Origin: Lymantria dispar
Lineage: Eukaryota > Arthropoda > Insecta > Lepidoptera > Erebidae
Length of the DNA: 64,000 nt
NCBI GenBank assembly: GCA_032191425.1
Contig: CM063450.1
Coordinates: 30,705,501-30,769,500 of the forward strand
Direction: 5' to 3'
Shown piece by piece: positions 22,189-33,474 of the stretch (position 1 is the stretch's first letter; each line of letters opens with the position of its first letter). The notes beneath the pieces were generated by a model that saw only the letters and a program-made list of their open reading frames with translations, was not told the origin of the DNA and did no database searches. The position numbers were made by a program, and so were the translations under genes.

Positions 22189-25100
22189 TCCGGGTAATCT
22201 TCAAAACGGCTGGACCGATTTCAAAAATTCTTTCACCAATGCTATAATATCAGGGCGTAAACTAGGCTATATTTTATCCCGGTATTCCCACGGAAACAGG
22301 AACTACGCGGGTAAAACGACTATAACTGCTAGTAAATAATAATAAAAAAAAATCTTTAATCTATACCAATAAATAAAATTGGAGTGTCTGTTTGTAATGT
22401 CAAAATAATAGGCTTTTTTCATGCTCACAGGGTTATTTGCACGACACCTATGCCTAAAATAGAAATTAAAAATTTTTTGTCTGTCTGTCTGTCTGTTTGT
22501 TCCGGGTAATCTTCAAAACGGCTGGACCGATTTCAAAAATTCTATCACCAATGGAAAGCTATAATATCAGGGCGTAAACTAGTCTATATTTTATCCCGGT
22601 ACAGGGTGTTGTTTGTCTCGGGTGTTGCTTGTCCCGGATAAAAAAATAATATATAAACAATATACATGCCTGCTTTGATGCACCTTGCGACTTCTATAGC
22701 TTCATAGACCAAACCTCCGCTGTTAACATGGAGGTATGGGATTTTTGTTGGGTAGAATGGATACTCTCTAACTTGGCCGTCTGGATAAATTACTCTCTCC
22801 GGAGCATGGAATGGGTCTTGCAGCTGAAATCAAGAACAATATGAAGATTTAGAAACAGTTATTAAATCTTACAATCATCATCATCTTGCTCTTATCCCAA
22901 TTACTTGGGGTCGACGCAATATGTCATCTGTTTTGACATATTGCAAAAAGTTTCGGCAATGACTTTTATGACCGGCCGCCGGCCTGACATCAACCCTCCT
23001 TGGGAATGTAATCGTTGACCCAAATGGTACCAGATGGAGTTGGTCCGGGTCAATCTAGGGCTCTTAGTCGTCTTTTACGACACCCACAAGCAAAGCAAGG
23101 GTTGGTAGTATTCGAAGCCGCTACCACACAGCACATTATTAAATCTTACAATATCTTTACTAATATTATAAATGCGAAAGTAAGTTTGTTTGTTTCTTAC
23201 GCTTTCACGCTTAAACCACCAAAACGATTTCAAAAATTCTTTCACCAATGGAAAGATATAATATCAGGGACTAACATAGGTTATATTTTATCCCGGTATT
23301 TTTACGGGAACGGCAACTACGCGGGTAAGGCGACTGAAACCGAAGCAAAGCGAGAGGTGGTGGCAGCTACGAATACTACCAACCCTTACATTGCTCGTAG
23401 GTGTCGTAAAAGATGACTAAGAGTTTCTTCATCGATCTGGGCCAACCCCATCTAATGCTGCCAGGTCAATAATACATTTCGAAAGAAGGTTGACGTCAGG
23501 AAGACGGCCGGTCATAAAACTATTGCCTGGTCTCAAATAATTGGGATATGAGCAGAACCATGGTAATAAGAAATATAAAATAAGATATTAATCAACTTTT
23601 GGGTTTTCAGCCTTAAAGATCAAATGCCTTAAAGTCCAAAAGTAAAAAAAAAATGTCTGCCAAACACCAAACAAGAACTGAATTGAAATTTATCCTTAAT
23701 ATGAGAAGAAAAGCAAGAGTGGTAGGACCACACTGTCGACAGTTATCTGTCTACAGCCGCGGGCCATTCCGTCCGGGACAGTACCACACTCTCGCAGAAA
23801 ATCGACGTTTGAGTAGTAGCAATTTGTTACTACGCTTCGTTCGGTGAGCGAGAGAGCCGGAAGCCCAACTTTCTGAGGGTGTTTGTGTGTGCAGGGTTTT
23901 GATGGTGCCCTTGGTATCACCGAGCCTCAATGCACGCATTCGCACTCCCTTCACTTTCTTCGCGGTAGGCAGCGGCCTTGTAAAGGTCCATGAGCGGCAG
24001 CAACACTTACTACAGGTATACTGTTTGCTCGTTTGCCACCGCTTGCAATAAAAATAAAATAAAAAAAAAAAACTAAGGCGATGTACCTAATCAAATGAAA
24101 GAAATATATTTAATTCATTTGGTCTTTAATAATACTAGCTGACCCAATAGACGTTGCTCTGTTCAAATAAAATAAAAGGAATTCTCCTTGAAATCGACAG
24201 TAGTGCCACCTATCGGTTCCAATTATTAATCTAAACCATTCTCGAACCCACTTGAACACACACACAAAAAAGTTCATCAAAATCAATCCAGCCGTTTAGA
24301 AGGGCTTCAATTACAAACACACGAACAGAAGGTTTATACATAAATTAAAGACTGACCAACAGACGTTGTTCTGTTCAGAAATCGACAGCAGCTTCAACCC
24401 ACTTGAACACACACAAAAAATTTCATCAAAATCGTGGTGCAGGCATTTAGAAGGAATTCAATTACAAACACATGAAGATTTTTATATATAAAGATGTATA
24501 AGTACCACTCACCGTAATACGACCCTTGGTTCCATAAATCGTAGCATTATTCCAAAGTTGTAGTTTGGTTTGAGCGTTCAGTACAGCGCGTCTCTCGCCG
24601 CTAAATTCTAAAATAATAGTCTCCCACACATCGACACCCGATTCGTTCAGACCACCGATTGCAGTTACTTTAATAGGCTCTTCTTTAAATATGTACACCG
24701 ATATATTTAACAAATATATACCGATGTCAAAGATTGCGCCACCGCCCAACTCCTTTTTACTAAAACATAGATTTATGTGATAGAAATATTAAAACTCTAA
24801 ATTGTTGTAAGTCCTAGTAGGGTTGCCCGGTTCCTAAATCTATTAGCCGGAGCCTCATTAGGAGTGAAATTGGCTTAGTTAGTCCGTCACCCGCTGAGAG
24901 GCCGACCGCTCGACGGTAACCCCGAGGGGGAGACGTCGATCGAGGCGAGGGTATTCCTCGGGGATATTCCGTCGAGCCGACCACTGACGACAAGTCACCC
25001 TGCACTTGTGGTCGGCCCAACGACGAAGACGACATGCCACGGGTGGGTTTCGGGACCGCGCGGCGCCCCTCTGTCGCCCCGGACGGAGACCCTCTGTCGC

Positions 25101-28100
25101 CCCGGACGGAGCCCCTCTGTCGCCCCGGACGGAGCCGGGCGGCAGGTGCGCTGACCCTAGCTCGCCCCAAAAAAAAAGGAGTTAAAATGGCTTACTATGT
25201 TATGCTGGTCAGACGAGTTGATATAGGATTTCATTTTGAGTTTGCCGTCTCTGATACAGATATTATGTGCATATTATATCCCTTAGTCGTCTTTTACAAC
25301 ATCCACGGGCAAGATAGGGAGTGGTGAATTGTTACTTCATCACCACGCGGAATAATATATAGTACATCATTTCAGCTCATACATGTCCCACTGCTGGGCT
25401 TGAAGTTCCTCCCTAGTAGGAGGGAAATTGATTTACTATAACATGCTGGTCAGATATGTTAGTATAGGGTTCCATTTTCAGTTTTCCTTCTCTTGCACAG
25501 ATGTTATGTGCACTTTACATCCCTTTGTCGTCTTTTACGACATCCACGGATTGTATTCTTACGTTATCACCACACGGAAAAACATAAATCATCTCAGCTC
25601 ATATACGTCCCACAGCTAGGCTTGAGCCTCCTCCCCATTAAGAGGGCAATTGACCTACCTATACCATGCTGGTCAGACATATTGGTATAGAGTTACATTT
25701 TCGCTCTCTGACACAAATGTTTCATGGATATATCCCTTAGTCGTCTTTTACTATATCCACGGGCAAGATAGGGAGTACTGAATTGTATTCTTACTCCGTC
25801 ACCACACGGAAAAAATATAGTTTGTTTTATGCAGTAATACAAGATCTTGGTGTACTTACAACAAACGTTCGGCGTCCGCATCTATACCATGATTGGCTTC
25901 AAGAAATTTAACTTCTCCAATTATGCCTGACTTAAGTTCTTTCTCTAATTCTATATAAGCTGGAGAGAAGCGAGACCAAATAGCCTCCATCAAAAAGAGA
26001 TTCTTTTTCTTGGCAAGGTTGATGAGGCTTTGTGTTTGTTTCTGATTAATGGTAAATGGCTTCTCGCATAGTACAGGCTTGCCGCTTTCAAGGGCTTGTT
26101 TCGTAAGTGGATAGTGTTGAGGATTCAATACGCCAATATATACTATGTCTGTAAGAAAATACAATATATTATAAGAAAATATATGTACGGTTTATTACTT
26201 TCGGGTAAACGGACCGGGGATTTGTCCGCCACCCGCAGAGGTCGCGTGAGGGCCGATACCTTGGCATCGAAGCGGACGGTACCCAGCAGTTTATTATTAT
26301 GATAATTATCGTGTAGCTGTCAATTATGCGACAGTCGAATTGAAATATAAATGGATGATAAGCCCTATGGATAATTATGAAATTAACTTATCTGAAGTAC
26401 GTAGAACATTCATAAGAAAATTTAAAATTTCTTGCTTTTTCTACTACAAAAATGCTTTTTTTTTTTAGGGGTGGGCTGCGGTCGGCGCGCTCTTCGCACC
26501 CTCCGTCCGGGGCGACAGAGGGGCGTATAGCACGCAACACCCGCAACCCACCCGAACACCACGTCGCCTTCATCGTTGGGCTGACCACCGGAACAGGGTT
26601 ACTTATCATCAGTGGTCGGCCCGACGGAATACCCCATATTGGGATACCCTCCCATCGACCGACGTCCCTCCCTCGGGGAGGACGTTGGTCTTTCCTCACG
26701 CGGTCGGCCTCTCGGCGGATGACGGACTAATCCCCGGTCACGTCACCCGCGGCCTCGGCTAGGGCGGCATGGCACACAGGTAGTCCCGCCTGCGCCGCCC
26801 CAGTCGCTGGCGGCGGGTCGCTTCGTCGAGGCGGTGCTCCTCGCGCTCGCGACCCGCCGCCTCCTTCTGCGAGATGACTGCCTTGCAGAAGGCTGCGACC
26901 GCGTCCCAATTCCTGATGCTGCCGAGAAATGCTTACTAGTTATGATATGACTTTTTAAAAATCAATAATCAAAATATACACACAATGCAAATAACGTATG
27001 ATCTAGTAAACCTCAAGACTTGATTATGGCTAGTTTCTGTAAATTAATTATTTAGAAGAATAGAACTTTACGCTATAGAAACAATAACACATATCGTCGG
27101 GGATAGTGCAAAACCGCTTATCTACTATAGGTAAAGGCCGCGTATCTGCAGTTGATCTAATTTTACAGGGCAAAGAAAAAACTGTTTAATAGCGTTATTT
27201 TAAGAGCAATTGGGCTCATTTTTATATAGAGAGTAGTAATTTATGTTTTTTATGTATTTTTATCATAGATTATCCGTTACAATGATTAATTTAACTTCCA
27301 CGCTACTTACGCGGACTTGATTTGAACACAAGCTTATCAAAATGGAACCTAACAGTTGCCAGTTGCGCGGTTTTGAAATAAAACAGCTAATTAATGGTAC
27401 AAATAAAATTCAATAATCCAAGCAAAATATGACCATTACTACTACTACTACTGAAATACTACCTTTACTATAGTGTGATCAGCCGTTTCTACTTCATATG
27501 GAGATGGATTCAGCCTAGCTCCTTTAGTAACTGAATAGTATTGACTAAGTAAAAATATTGCCTGATATATGTGATATATGGAGTGAACTAAATCGACCTC
27601 CATTTATTTAAAAACTTCTGTCTGATGACCACGTTTTCTTCCATCGCCTATTGCAGAAGAGCTTTCAAAACTACAAAATTTCTGATATATATCCATCAGT
27701 GAAAATTACGCATTCGTTAGGACTTTCTTTTCTGATTTTCTTCAAATAATTGACAAAAAAGAAGAGTATATTGATGTTTTTAAATCTGATGCTATCTTAT
27801 CAAACCCATAGCACTTTACGTCATTAGTACTCTTTCAACATTTGCTTGAATTAGAAGGACACAGTTGGACAAAGTTGTTGCGCAGGTTTGATAAAGTCTT
27901 ATGAAAATTTTTCATTTTCAGTCTTTCTAAAGCCTTCGTATTCTTGACCCAGCATTCTTACCGTCTTGTTTATTAACTTTTTTTGTAGAAATTATGTCTG
28001 TTTCTTGATCTAGATTCAATGGTAATCTCACATTCCACAATTGTTTTAGGAAAGAAGTCATTAATGGTTTCAATGGATGTTAAAGCTATTGGTGCAACAT

Positions 28101-31100
28101 TTCAGAGAGTGGATAGTACCACTCTCTGAAATGTTGACACTCTGAATTATTTGGATCGGCAACAGGAAGCACTAAATGTGGTTGTGTCACAGTACTCTAA
28201 AACTTCTGTTTCTTTAGCAAGCTCTTCTTGATTCTCTGAATTAACATTTTATTTAACTCTGACTGGTATTAGATGAATTTTTGTGAAATTCTTTGGTAAT
28301 TGCATCAGCTGCCCATTACCTACAATTTTTTTTTAATGACTATGTTGTGCCGTGAAGTATTTCGTCTTTGCTACGTGACTCATTCACCATTTTCATGCAA
28401 AAAAAAAATAAAAATCATTAAATCAAATACATCAGTATAACTTACAAGGTTTCAATGTTCAGTGAAGTAAATTTACTTTCATGAATAGCAAAACTTCGTA
28501 ATTTTATTATAGAAGTATTTATAAAGACATGATAACTTAGACACGTTCACTTTAGAATAATTGGATCATTTTTAAAAAAAAAATACGTCATGACAAGTAA
28601 ATGAAGTCATGACATATTCAAAATGATGCTTATTACTGACATTTCAGAGAAAATACTTAATCATCACTGAATCAACACTTACCTGATATTGTAATGAATA
28701 GTTTTAAAGTAAACACTGAGTTTAACTACAAAAATAAAGCACAAAATACGCTCCCAATGACACCTGATAAGACATACGCGGTACTGTCAATTGTTGGTTC
28801 TCGATACGCAGTATTATTTTTTGGCGATTTTTGGCTTTCTTTTGGTCAAACAAACCTCACGTCAGCGTGGAGGCTGCATATCGGGTTCCTACGTGGAATA
28901 CCCGCAAAATTGAAAATTGGCTACATTTGTCAGATACGCGGTATTATCCAATAAGTTACGCGGATTTGCACTATCCCCGATTATGTATAAAACACAAAGA
29001 GATAAGATCTGAAAACTTTTCTTCCTTGTGATGACGGAGTAAGAATACAATTCCCTACCCCTATCTTGCCCGTGAGTGTCGTAAAAGACGACTGAGGGAT
29101 ATAATATAATAACATCTATACTAGAAGGAAAACTCTACATTAAACCCTATAGGTACCAACACTTCTTAGCGTGGTATAGTAGATACATTTCTTTTCCTTC
29201 GGTCTTACATGACCTGAGATGATGATCATCTGAAAACATTTAATTATTTTTTTATGATATCTACGCGAGTGTGAATCATCGTATTTTAATTCTTCACCAT
29301 CAATCCATCACCTTATCAATTTCCATTATTAAATATAAACAGAAGTGTTCCCAAGGAAGAATAATACCGTCACGCTTGACATGCGGGTTGGCCAAAGTAA
29401 TGGTGGTGTATATCTGTGTGTGTTGTGTGTGTGTGGGTGTAAAAAAGATTATGAACCCCCACGTCGTAATAACACGCACCAGTGAATTATCAGAAACTGT
29501 ACCCGATAAACGCAATGAACTTATTGATAAACATTTTCAAAATATGTCTGTGTAGGTACTACATTTTGCCTAACCTGTGAGGTTAAAGGCAACTGATAAA
29601 TAATTATTATCACACTGATAAATAGATTTACGTCATTTTAATCTTATTGTTCCCAAATACATAAGTACCTAATCGTCAATATAAAGATACAAAAGTACCT
29701 AATCTCAGCCCACAGTGGTCCTACTTTTGAACTCGGGCCTCCGCCGTAGTTGGAAGGAAATAGACCTACTATACCGTGCTGGTCAGACATGCTAGCACTC
29801 TTCGCTTGAATAGACATTATGTGCATATTATATCCCTTATTCTGTTGTGATGGTGGCAGTAAGAATACGATTCACAACTCTCTCTATCTTACTTGTGGAT
29901 GTTTTTATGACACCCACAGGCAATATAACATTTATGCAAGAGAAGGAAAACTCGAAATAAAACCCTATACCAACATGTCTGACCAGCATGATATAGTACG
30001 ACAATTTCCCTCCTATTTGGGACAAGGGTCGAACTCAACAGTGAAACGCTTATAAGCTAAGACGACGATAACAATATCCCTTAGTCGTTCTCTTACGACA
30101 GCCACAGACAAGAAGGTGGTGAATTGTGTTCTTACTCCGCCACCACACGGATAAAATAGGTATGAATAGAAACAGATAATTGTTAAAAATTGCAACCGTT
30201 TATCTTAAATAAGTTCACGATATTGTCACCATCTTACTTTTATTCAGTGACGGATGTAGGCTTGATGCCGCGCTAGGCCCAGTTTATCGCGCCTCCCTTA
30301 ATATTAGAAATTTTTATTAATTTTGATCCAATATTGTTATTTCTACCAAATAAGCATGAAAGTCAAAATACAGAAGCTTTAGTTTCTGAATAAATTAACC
30401 ACTGACGGCGTTGAATCTCGTCATTTTTCAATGTACTGAAACTGTCTGAGAGACTGTCTTTAATTTTTGTCGTCTCTGAATTTTAGCATTTCGAAAATTT
30501 TGCCGCTCCTCAAACTGTGCCGCCTTAAGACCGGGCCTCACGGGCCTAGGCGTAACTCCAGCACTGCCTTTATTCTAATTACTTGAGATCAACGTAATAT
30601 GTACATCTCCTTCTATTGCAAAGGGTATTTGCTAATAATTTTATGATCGGTCGTTTTCCTGACGTCAACTCTAGTTGAGAGTTTACATATTAAAAATTAG
30701 AAGCGGAGCGAATCTCACGTATTACACCAATGTATATTGGCGTAGGCGATCCAGCGCCTATAAATATTTCGTTCTTCTATCTTGAGTTTTAGAAAATAGG
30801 TACTATGTAGGACTGATAACAAGGCTCAAAGTCGTTCAGCGTGCTATGAAGCGGGCTATGCTCGGGATTTCTCTGCGAGATAGAATACGAAATACGGTAA
30901 TCCGAAGAAGAACGGGTGTTACCGACATAGCGCAAAGAATTAGCACGCTGAAGTAGCAATAGGCAGGCCACATCGCTCGACGAACCGACAACCGCTGAGG
31001 AAGAAAGGTTCTCGAGTGGCGACCACGTATCGGACGACGCAGTGTAGGATGCCCTCCACTAGATGAACCGACGACCTGGTGAAATTTGCTGGGCGTTGTT

Positions 31101-33426
31101 GGATGCAGGCGGCACAGAACCGCACTTTGTGGCGTAACATGAGGGAGGCCTACGTCCAGCAGTGGATGGCGATAGGCTGAAATGATGATGATGATTGTGA
31201 CTTAATCGTTGTAACTTAGACACATTTTTTTTTTTTTTTATGGTTGGGCTATGGTAAGCGCACGCGCGGTCCTGTCCGTCCGGGGCGATGAAAGGACGGC
31301 GCGCGGGCCCATAACCCACCCGTAGTCACTTCACCTCGTTGTTGGGCCGACCACCGGAGCAGATGTGACTTGTCATCAGTGGTCGGCCCGACGGAATACC
31401 CTTTCGGGTAGCCTCACCTCTCAACGTACTGGGACGTCGGTCACCATCGCGCGGTCAGCCTCTCTGCGGGTGACGGACAATTCCCCGGTCCGATTACCCG
31501 CGGCCTCGGCTAGGGCGGCATTAGGCGCAGATACTCGCGCCTGCGCCACCCGAGTCGCCGGCGGCGGAACGTGTCGCCGAATAGGAGCTCTACTCGCACA
31601 CGATCCGCCGCCTCCTTCCGTGAGATTACGGCCTCACAGAAGGCGGCGACCGCGTCCCAGTTCCTGACGCTGTCGAGCATCTCCCTGGCGATGGTCGGCA
31701 GCGCCAGGTCGGCACCGATAATCGCGACGAGTTCACGGCGCTCCCCCTCCCATGCAGCACACTCCTCGAGCGTGTGCTGCGCCGTATCCTCGTCGCAACT
31801 GCAGTGGTGGCAGGACGGTGTGCTCTCCCTCCTGACAATCTTGTGCAGGTACTTCCCAAAACACCCGTGCCCCGTAAGCACCTGCACCAGTCGGAAGGAA
31901 AGCACTCCGTGCGTCCGCTCCAACCACTCCATCAGCACCGGCCGGAAGGCCTCGACGGTCCTGACACCATACCGAGGACTCTCCAGCCGTACTGCCCAAC
32001 GGGTAATGACTCCTTGGCGGGCGTTGACCCGCCAGGCGGTGATCTCCTGCAGGGAGACCATGCCGCCGCGGGCGCACGTCTCCGACACCCGCCGATAAAT
32101 GTCAGCGAGCATCTCCGCCTCCAGGTCCCATGGGGGAGTTCCGGCCAGGAGGCACGCTGCCTCCGTCGACACCGTGCGGTAACCGCGTATGGCCCTGACC
32201 GCCATGACCCTCTGTGGTCGCCTCAAGAGGGCCCTCAGCCGGACGGTCAGGGACCCCGACCACACCGGTGCGCCGTACAGAGCCATCGACCGGATCACCC
32301 CCGTGTACAGCTGTCGGCACGTAGAGCTGGGTCCGCCCACATTCGGCATCAGCCGCGAAAGGGCGGACGCCGCGCCGACAAGCCGGGGAACAAGTCGATG
32401 GATATGCTCCCGGAACCAAAAATGCCCGTCGAGCACCAGGCCCAAGTACTTCATGTGGGCCTGGATGCTGATGGTGACCGACTTCACGGTGATCGAAGCG
32501 CCGGCGGGAGGCCCGGCGGTACGGAGGCTATGGAATAAAAGGGCCTCCGTCTTTTCCAGGGCTACCCTCAACCCCAGCGCTTCGATCCGCCTGACAATCT
32601 CCTCGGGGCCGAGAGTTGCCAGGCGTGCCGCCTCCTCTAGCGTCCCACCCCGGGCTGTGACGAGTGTATCATCGGCGTAGCAAATTATGCCCAGCCCGGG
32701 TGGGAGGCTTCCTCTCAACGCCCAGTCGTAGCCGATGTTCCACAGGGTCGGACCCAGAACCGACCCCTGCGGGACACCGCACGTCATGGGCGTGTAACTT
32801 AGACACATACCCTGACATAACTTTTTTGTAGATATTAATAAGATGTATAAGCACATGATGTGTTATTTTGTTCTATCATCAATAGATTTTAAAGCTCTCG
32901 CCTAAAAGAAATCCCTGTCAGACCATGGATATTTAATATTCACAATATTCCAATTTTTTTTAGGATCTCTATTTTTTTTAAAGAAATTATAGCCTGTATT
33001 ATTGCCTGATAATTTAAACTGGAAACAAAACCCTATGCCAACACGTCTGACCAGCATGGTATAGCAGATCAATTTCCCTCCTATTGTTGAGGAGGTTTGA
33101 GCCCAACAGTAGGACGTATATGAGCTGAAATGATAATGATGAATGACGATGATGGGAAAGGAAGGGGTGATCACCATTGTACTTCATTACTGCAGAAACT
33201 AATTATAGTCTTAATACATACCAATATCTTTGCTTTCGATCAAATCTTTAAAACTGTCGAATATTTTCTTGACACCGTGGAGTTTAGCAAACTCTTCGGC
33301 CTTATCCCTGAATAAGTCGACTATACCGTAGATAACCTGATCTCCAGTATCGGGGTGTGATTGTATGGCAGTGACAAAGTCATGGCTTATCCTTCCAGCA
33401 CTTACAATACCCCAACGCAATACCAT
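18385..33426 (-). CDS. DHDH-like oxidoreductase, copy 2 (5 exons, 337 aa, long introns)
   Basis: Exons on the minus strand are 33426-33222, 26148-25860, 24759-24513, 22823-22670 and 18503-18385 (TAA). Exon lengths and phases equal those of copies 1, 3 and 5, and all exons are open. Introns are 7073, 1100, 1689 and 4166 bases and are full of transposons, making this the largest copy. EKPF with Lys98 and DIGIY with Tyr180 are intact. Two things are odd. The AARD motif of the other copies (residues 36-39) is replaced by VDLF; this lies at the end of the second Rossmann strand, where this family usually contacts the adenosine phosphate of NADP. The donor after exon 4 reads GCAG then GCATGT, a GC rather than GT donor. 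The ATG follows CAG, and a leader exon lies at about 35510-35575. Open exons argue for function; the GC donor and long introns leave a possibility of weak expression. Confidence 0.86.
18751..19021 (+). mobile_element. SINE-S copy with 19-bp target duplication
   Basis: SINE-S is my name for a family with head GCTGTGTGGTWGCGGCTTCG, body GATTGACCCGGACCAACTCC and tail GGATAGGAGCAGGATGATG. ATAGTTTCATATACTTTAA flanks it at 18732-18750 and 19022-19040. It is in intron 4 of copy 2. Confidence 0.75.
19022..19980. other. AT-rich part of intron 4, copy 2
   Basis: Apart from a short SINE-R remnant at about 19195-19315 I see no gene or exon. The stretch 19500-19980 is very AT-rich. Confidence 0.45.
19985..20137 (-). 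mobile_element. SINE-S, 5' half, antisense
   Basis: Contains TTGACCCAAATGGTATCAGA, GGTCAATCTAGGGCTCTTAG and GAAGCCGCTACCACACAGC, the reverse of the SINE-S head and body. The tail is missing. Confidence 0.65.
20190..20265 (+). repeat. degraded arm of the GC-rich hairpin element
   Basis: GAGCATCGGATATGCTC and AGGTCGACGATC resemble the right arm of the perfect palindrome at 43845-43948, with about 25 percent change. Only one arm is present. Confidence 0.5.
20264..20478 (+). mobile_element. Helitron-like fragment (GCGAAAGTAAGTTTG family)
   Basis: Has AATGCGAAAGTAAGTTTG, CTTAAACCACTGAACCGATT and GGCGGGTTGCTAG at the end. Other copies are at 23153, 46170 and, in reverse, 37445. Confidence 0.6.
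20520..20988 (-). mobile_element. Helitron-like element, GCCGGGTCT-CTAG family
   Basis: On the minus strand it starts TCTTAATATATATAAATTAC and ends in GGGTCTGCTAG. It holds CACACCGTGTG near the start. About 469 bases, non-coding. Confidence 0.68.
21416..21737 (+). mobile_element. Helitron-like element, TCTATACC-CTAG family
   Basis: Starts TCTATACCAATAAATAAAAT, has a (CTGT)n run near 21535, and ends GCGGATTGCTAG followed by T. Confidence 0.7.
21845..22035 (+). mobile_element. tRNA-derived SINE, best copy
   Basis: A-box-like GCGTAGTGGTTAAGATAGCG, B box GGTTCGAATCC, then CGCGGGACAACACTTTGTGC and a tail CCTTAGTACAGGGTGTTGT. Partial copies are at 905, 15183, 43480 (antisense) and 47450 (antisense). 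Confidence 0.7.
22041..22332 (+). mobile_element. Helitron-like copy lacking the GC-rich 3' stem
   Basis: A|TCTATACC at the start and CTAG|T at the end, but the CGAAGCGAAGCGAGGGCGG segment before CTAG is missing. In other respects it matches 21416-21737. Confidence 0.65.
22360..22600 (+). mobile_element. 3'-truncated Helitron-like copy
   Basis: Starts A|TCTATACC and runs to TATTTTATCCCGGTA, then breaks into an unrelated GGGTGTTG repeat. It lies 60 bases upstream (in gene direction, downstream) of copy 2 exon 4. Confidence 0.6.
22876..23135 (-). mobile_element. SINE-S copy with 17-bp target duplication
   Basis: TTATTAAATCTTACAAT flanks it at 22859-22875 and 23136-23152. It runs from the (ATC)n tail at the left to GCCGCTACCACACAGC at the right. 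Confidence 0.78.
23153..23345 (+). mobile_element. Helitron-like fragment joined to a SINE-S relative
   Basis: AATGCGAAAGTAAGTTTG to CGAAGCAAAGCGAG, then a SINE-S-like body follows (23345-23545, TACGAATACTACCAACCC and AAGATGACTAAGAG). Confidence 0.55.
23720..24075 (+). mobile_element. poly-A SINE-like element in intron 3 of copy 2
   Basis: Near-identical to 13720-14055, ending in ACCGCTTGCAATAAAAATAA and a poly-A run. Confidence 0.6.
24815..25176 (+). mobile_element. 3' end of an R1-type LINE
   Basis: GC-rich block with GTCGGCCCAACGACGAAGAC, repeated CTCTGTCGCCCCGGACGGAG and a final CGCCCCAAAAAAAAA. Related pieces are at 26458, 36300 and 53010. Confidence 0.6.
25180..25820 (-). mobile_element. 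three SINE-R copies head to tail
   Basis: Copies at about 25180-25350, 25365-25580 and 25590-25815, all antisense, each with TAGTCGTCTTTTAC and CACCACACGGA-type ends. They fill much of intron 2 of copy 2. Confidence 0.65.
26458..26926 (-). mobile_element. R1-type LINE 3' end with 8-bp flanking repeat
   Basis: Poly-T at the left edge marks a minus-strand poly-A. AAATGCTT occurs at 26450-26457 and 26927-26934. The minus-strand sequence ends in the GGACGGAGGGTGCGAAGAGC type of 3' UTR. Confidence 0.6.
27097..28980. mobile_element. unclassified DNA transposon with terminal inverted repeats
   Basis: TCGGGGATAGTGCAAA at the left pairs with TTTGCACTATCCCCGA at the right, and the similarity continues through CCGC...GCGTATCTG. 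Several GATACGCGGTATT-like copies lie near the ends. The 1.88-kb interior has no intact frame and I do not recognise a transposase. No clear target duplication. Confidence 0.6.
29030..29235 (+). mobile_element. SINE-R copy
   Basis: GTGATGACGGAGTAAGAATA head, GTCGTAAAAGACGACTGAGG middle, TGAGATGATGATC tail. Another is at 29855-30070, and antisense pieces are at 29690-29850 and 30075-30160. Confidence 0.62.
30810..31190 (+). mobile_element. RTE-clade LINE 3' end
   Basis: Matches the RTE C-terminus: ISLRDRIRNT-like, then RRRTGVTDIAQRISTLK and a 3' end GATGGCGATAGGCTGAAATG followed by (ATG)n. It abuts the R1-type insert at 31226. Confidence 0.68.
31226..32793 (-). mobile_element. 5'-truncated R1-clade LINE with 15-bp target duplication
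   Basis: GTAACTTAGACACAT occurs at 31211-31225 and 32794-32808. On the minus strand about 425 codons are open: GVPQGSVLGP (RT motif 4), CYADDTLVTA (RT motif 5 with YADD), thumb, then a C-terminal zinc-knuckle CHHCSCDEDTAQHTLEEC. Poly-A follows at the 31226 end. This is the C-terminal half of ORF2 of an R1-clade element (R1/TRAS/SART group). The 5' end is missing, so it is not able to move by itself. The long open frame suggests a recent insertion into intron 1 of copy 2. Confidence 0.88.
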
Positions 33427-33474
33427 CTGGAATTTAAAGACCAAATTCATTTCTACTGTTTTCCTAATCATATA

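Noticed and set aside
29400..29445. A regulatory GT-rich element
   Set aside because: It is a simple (TG)n microsatellite.
32794..32856. ATG at 32856 as the start of a 448-residue protein
   Set aside because: The first about 20 codons are host flank; the element begins at 32793, so it is a truncated LINE with a chance start codon.
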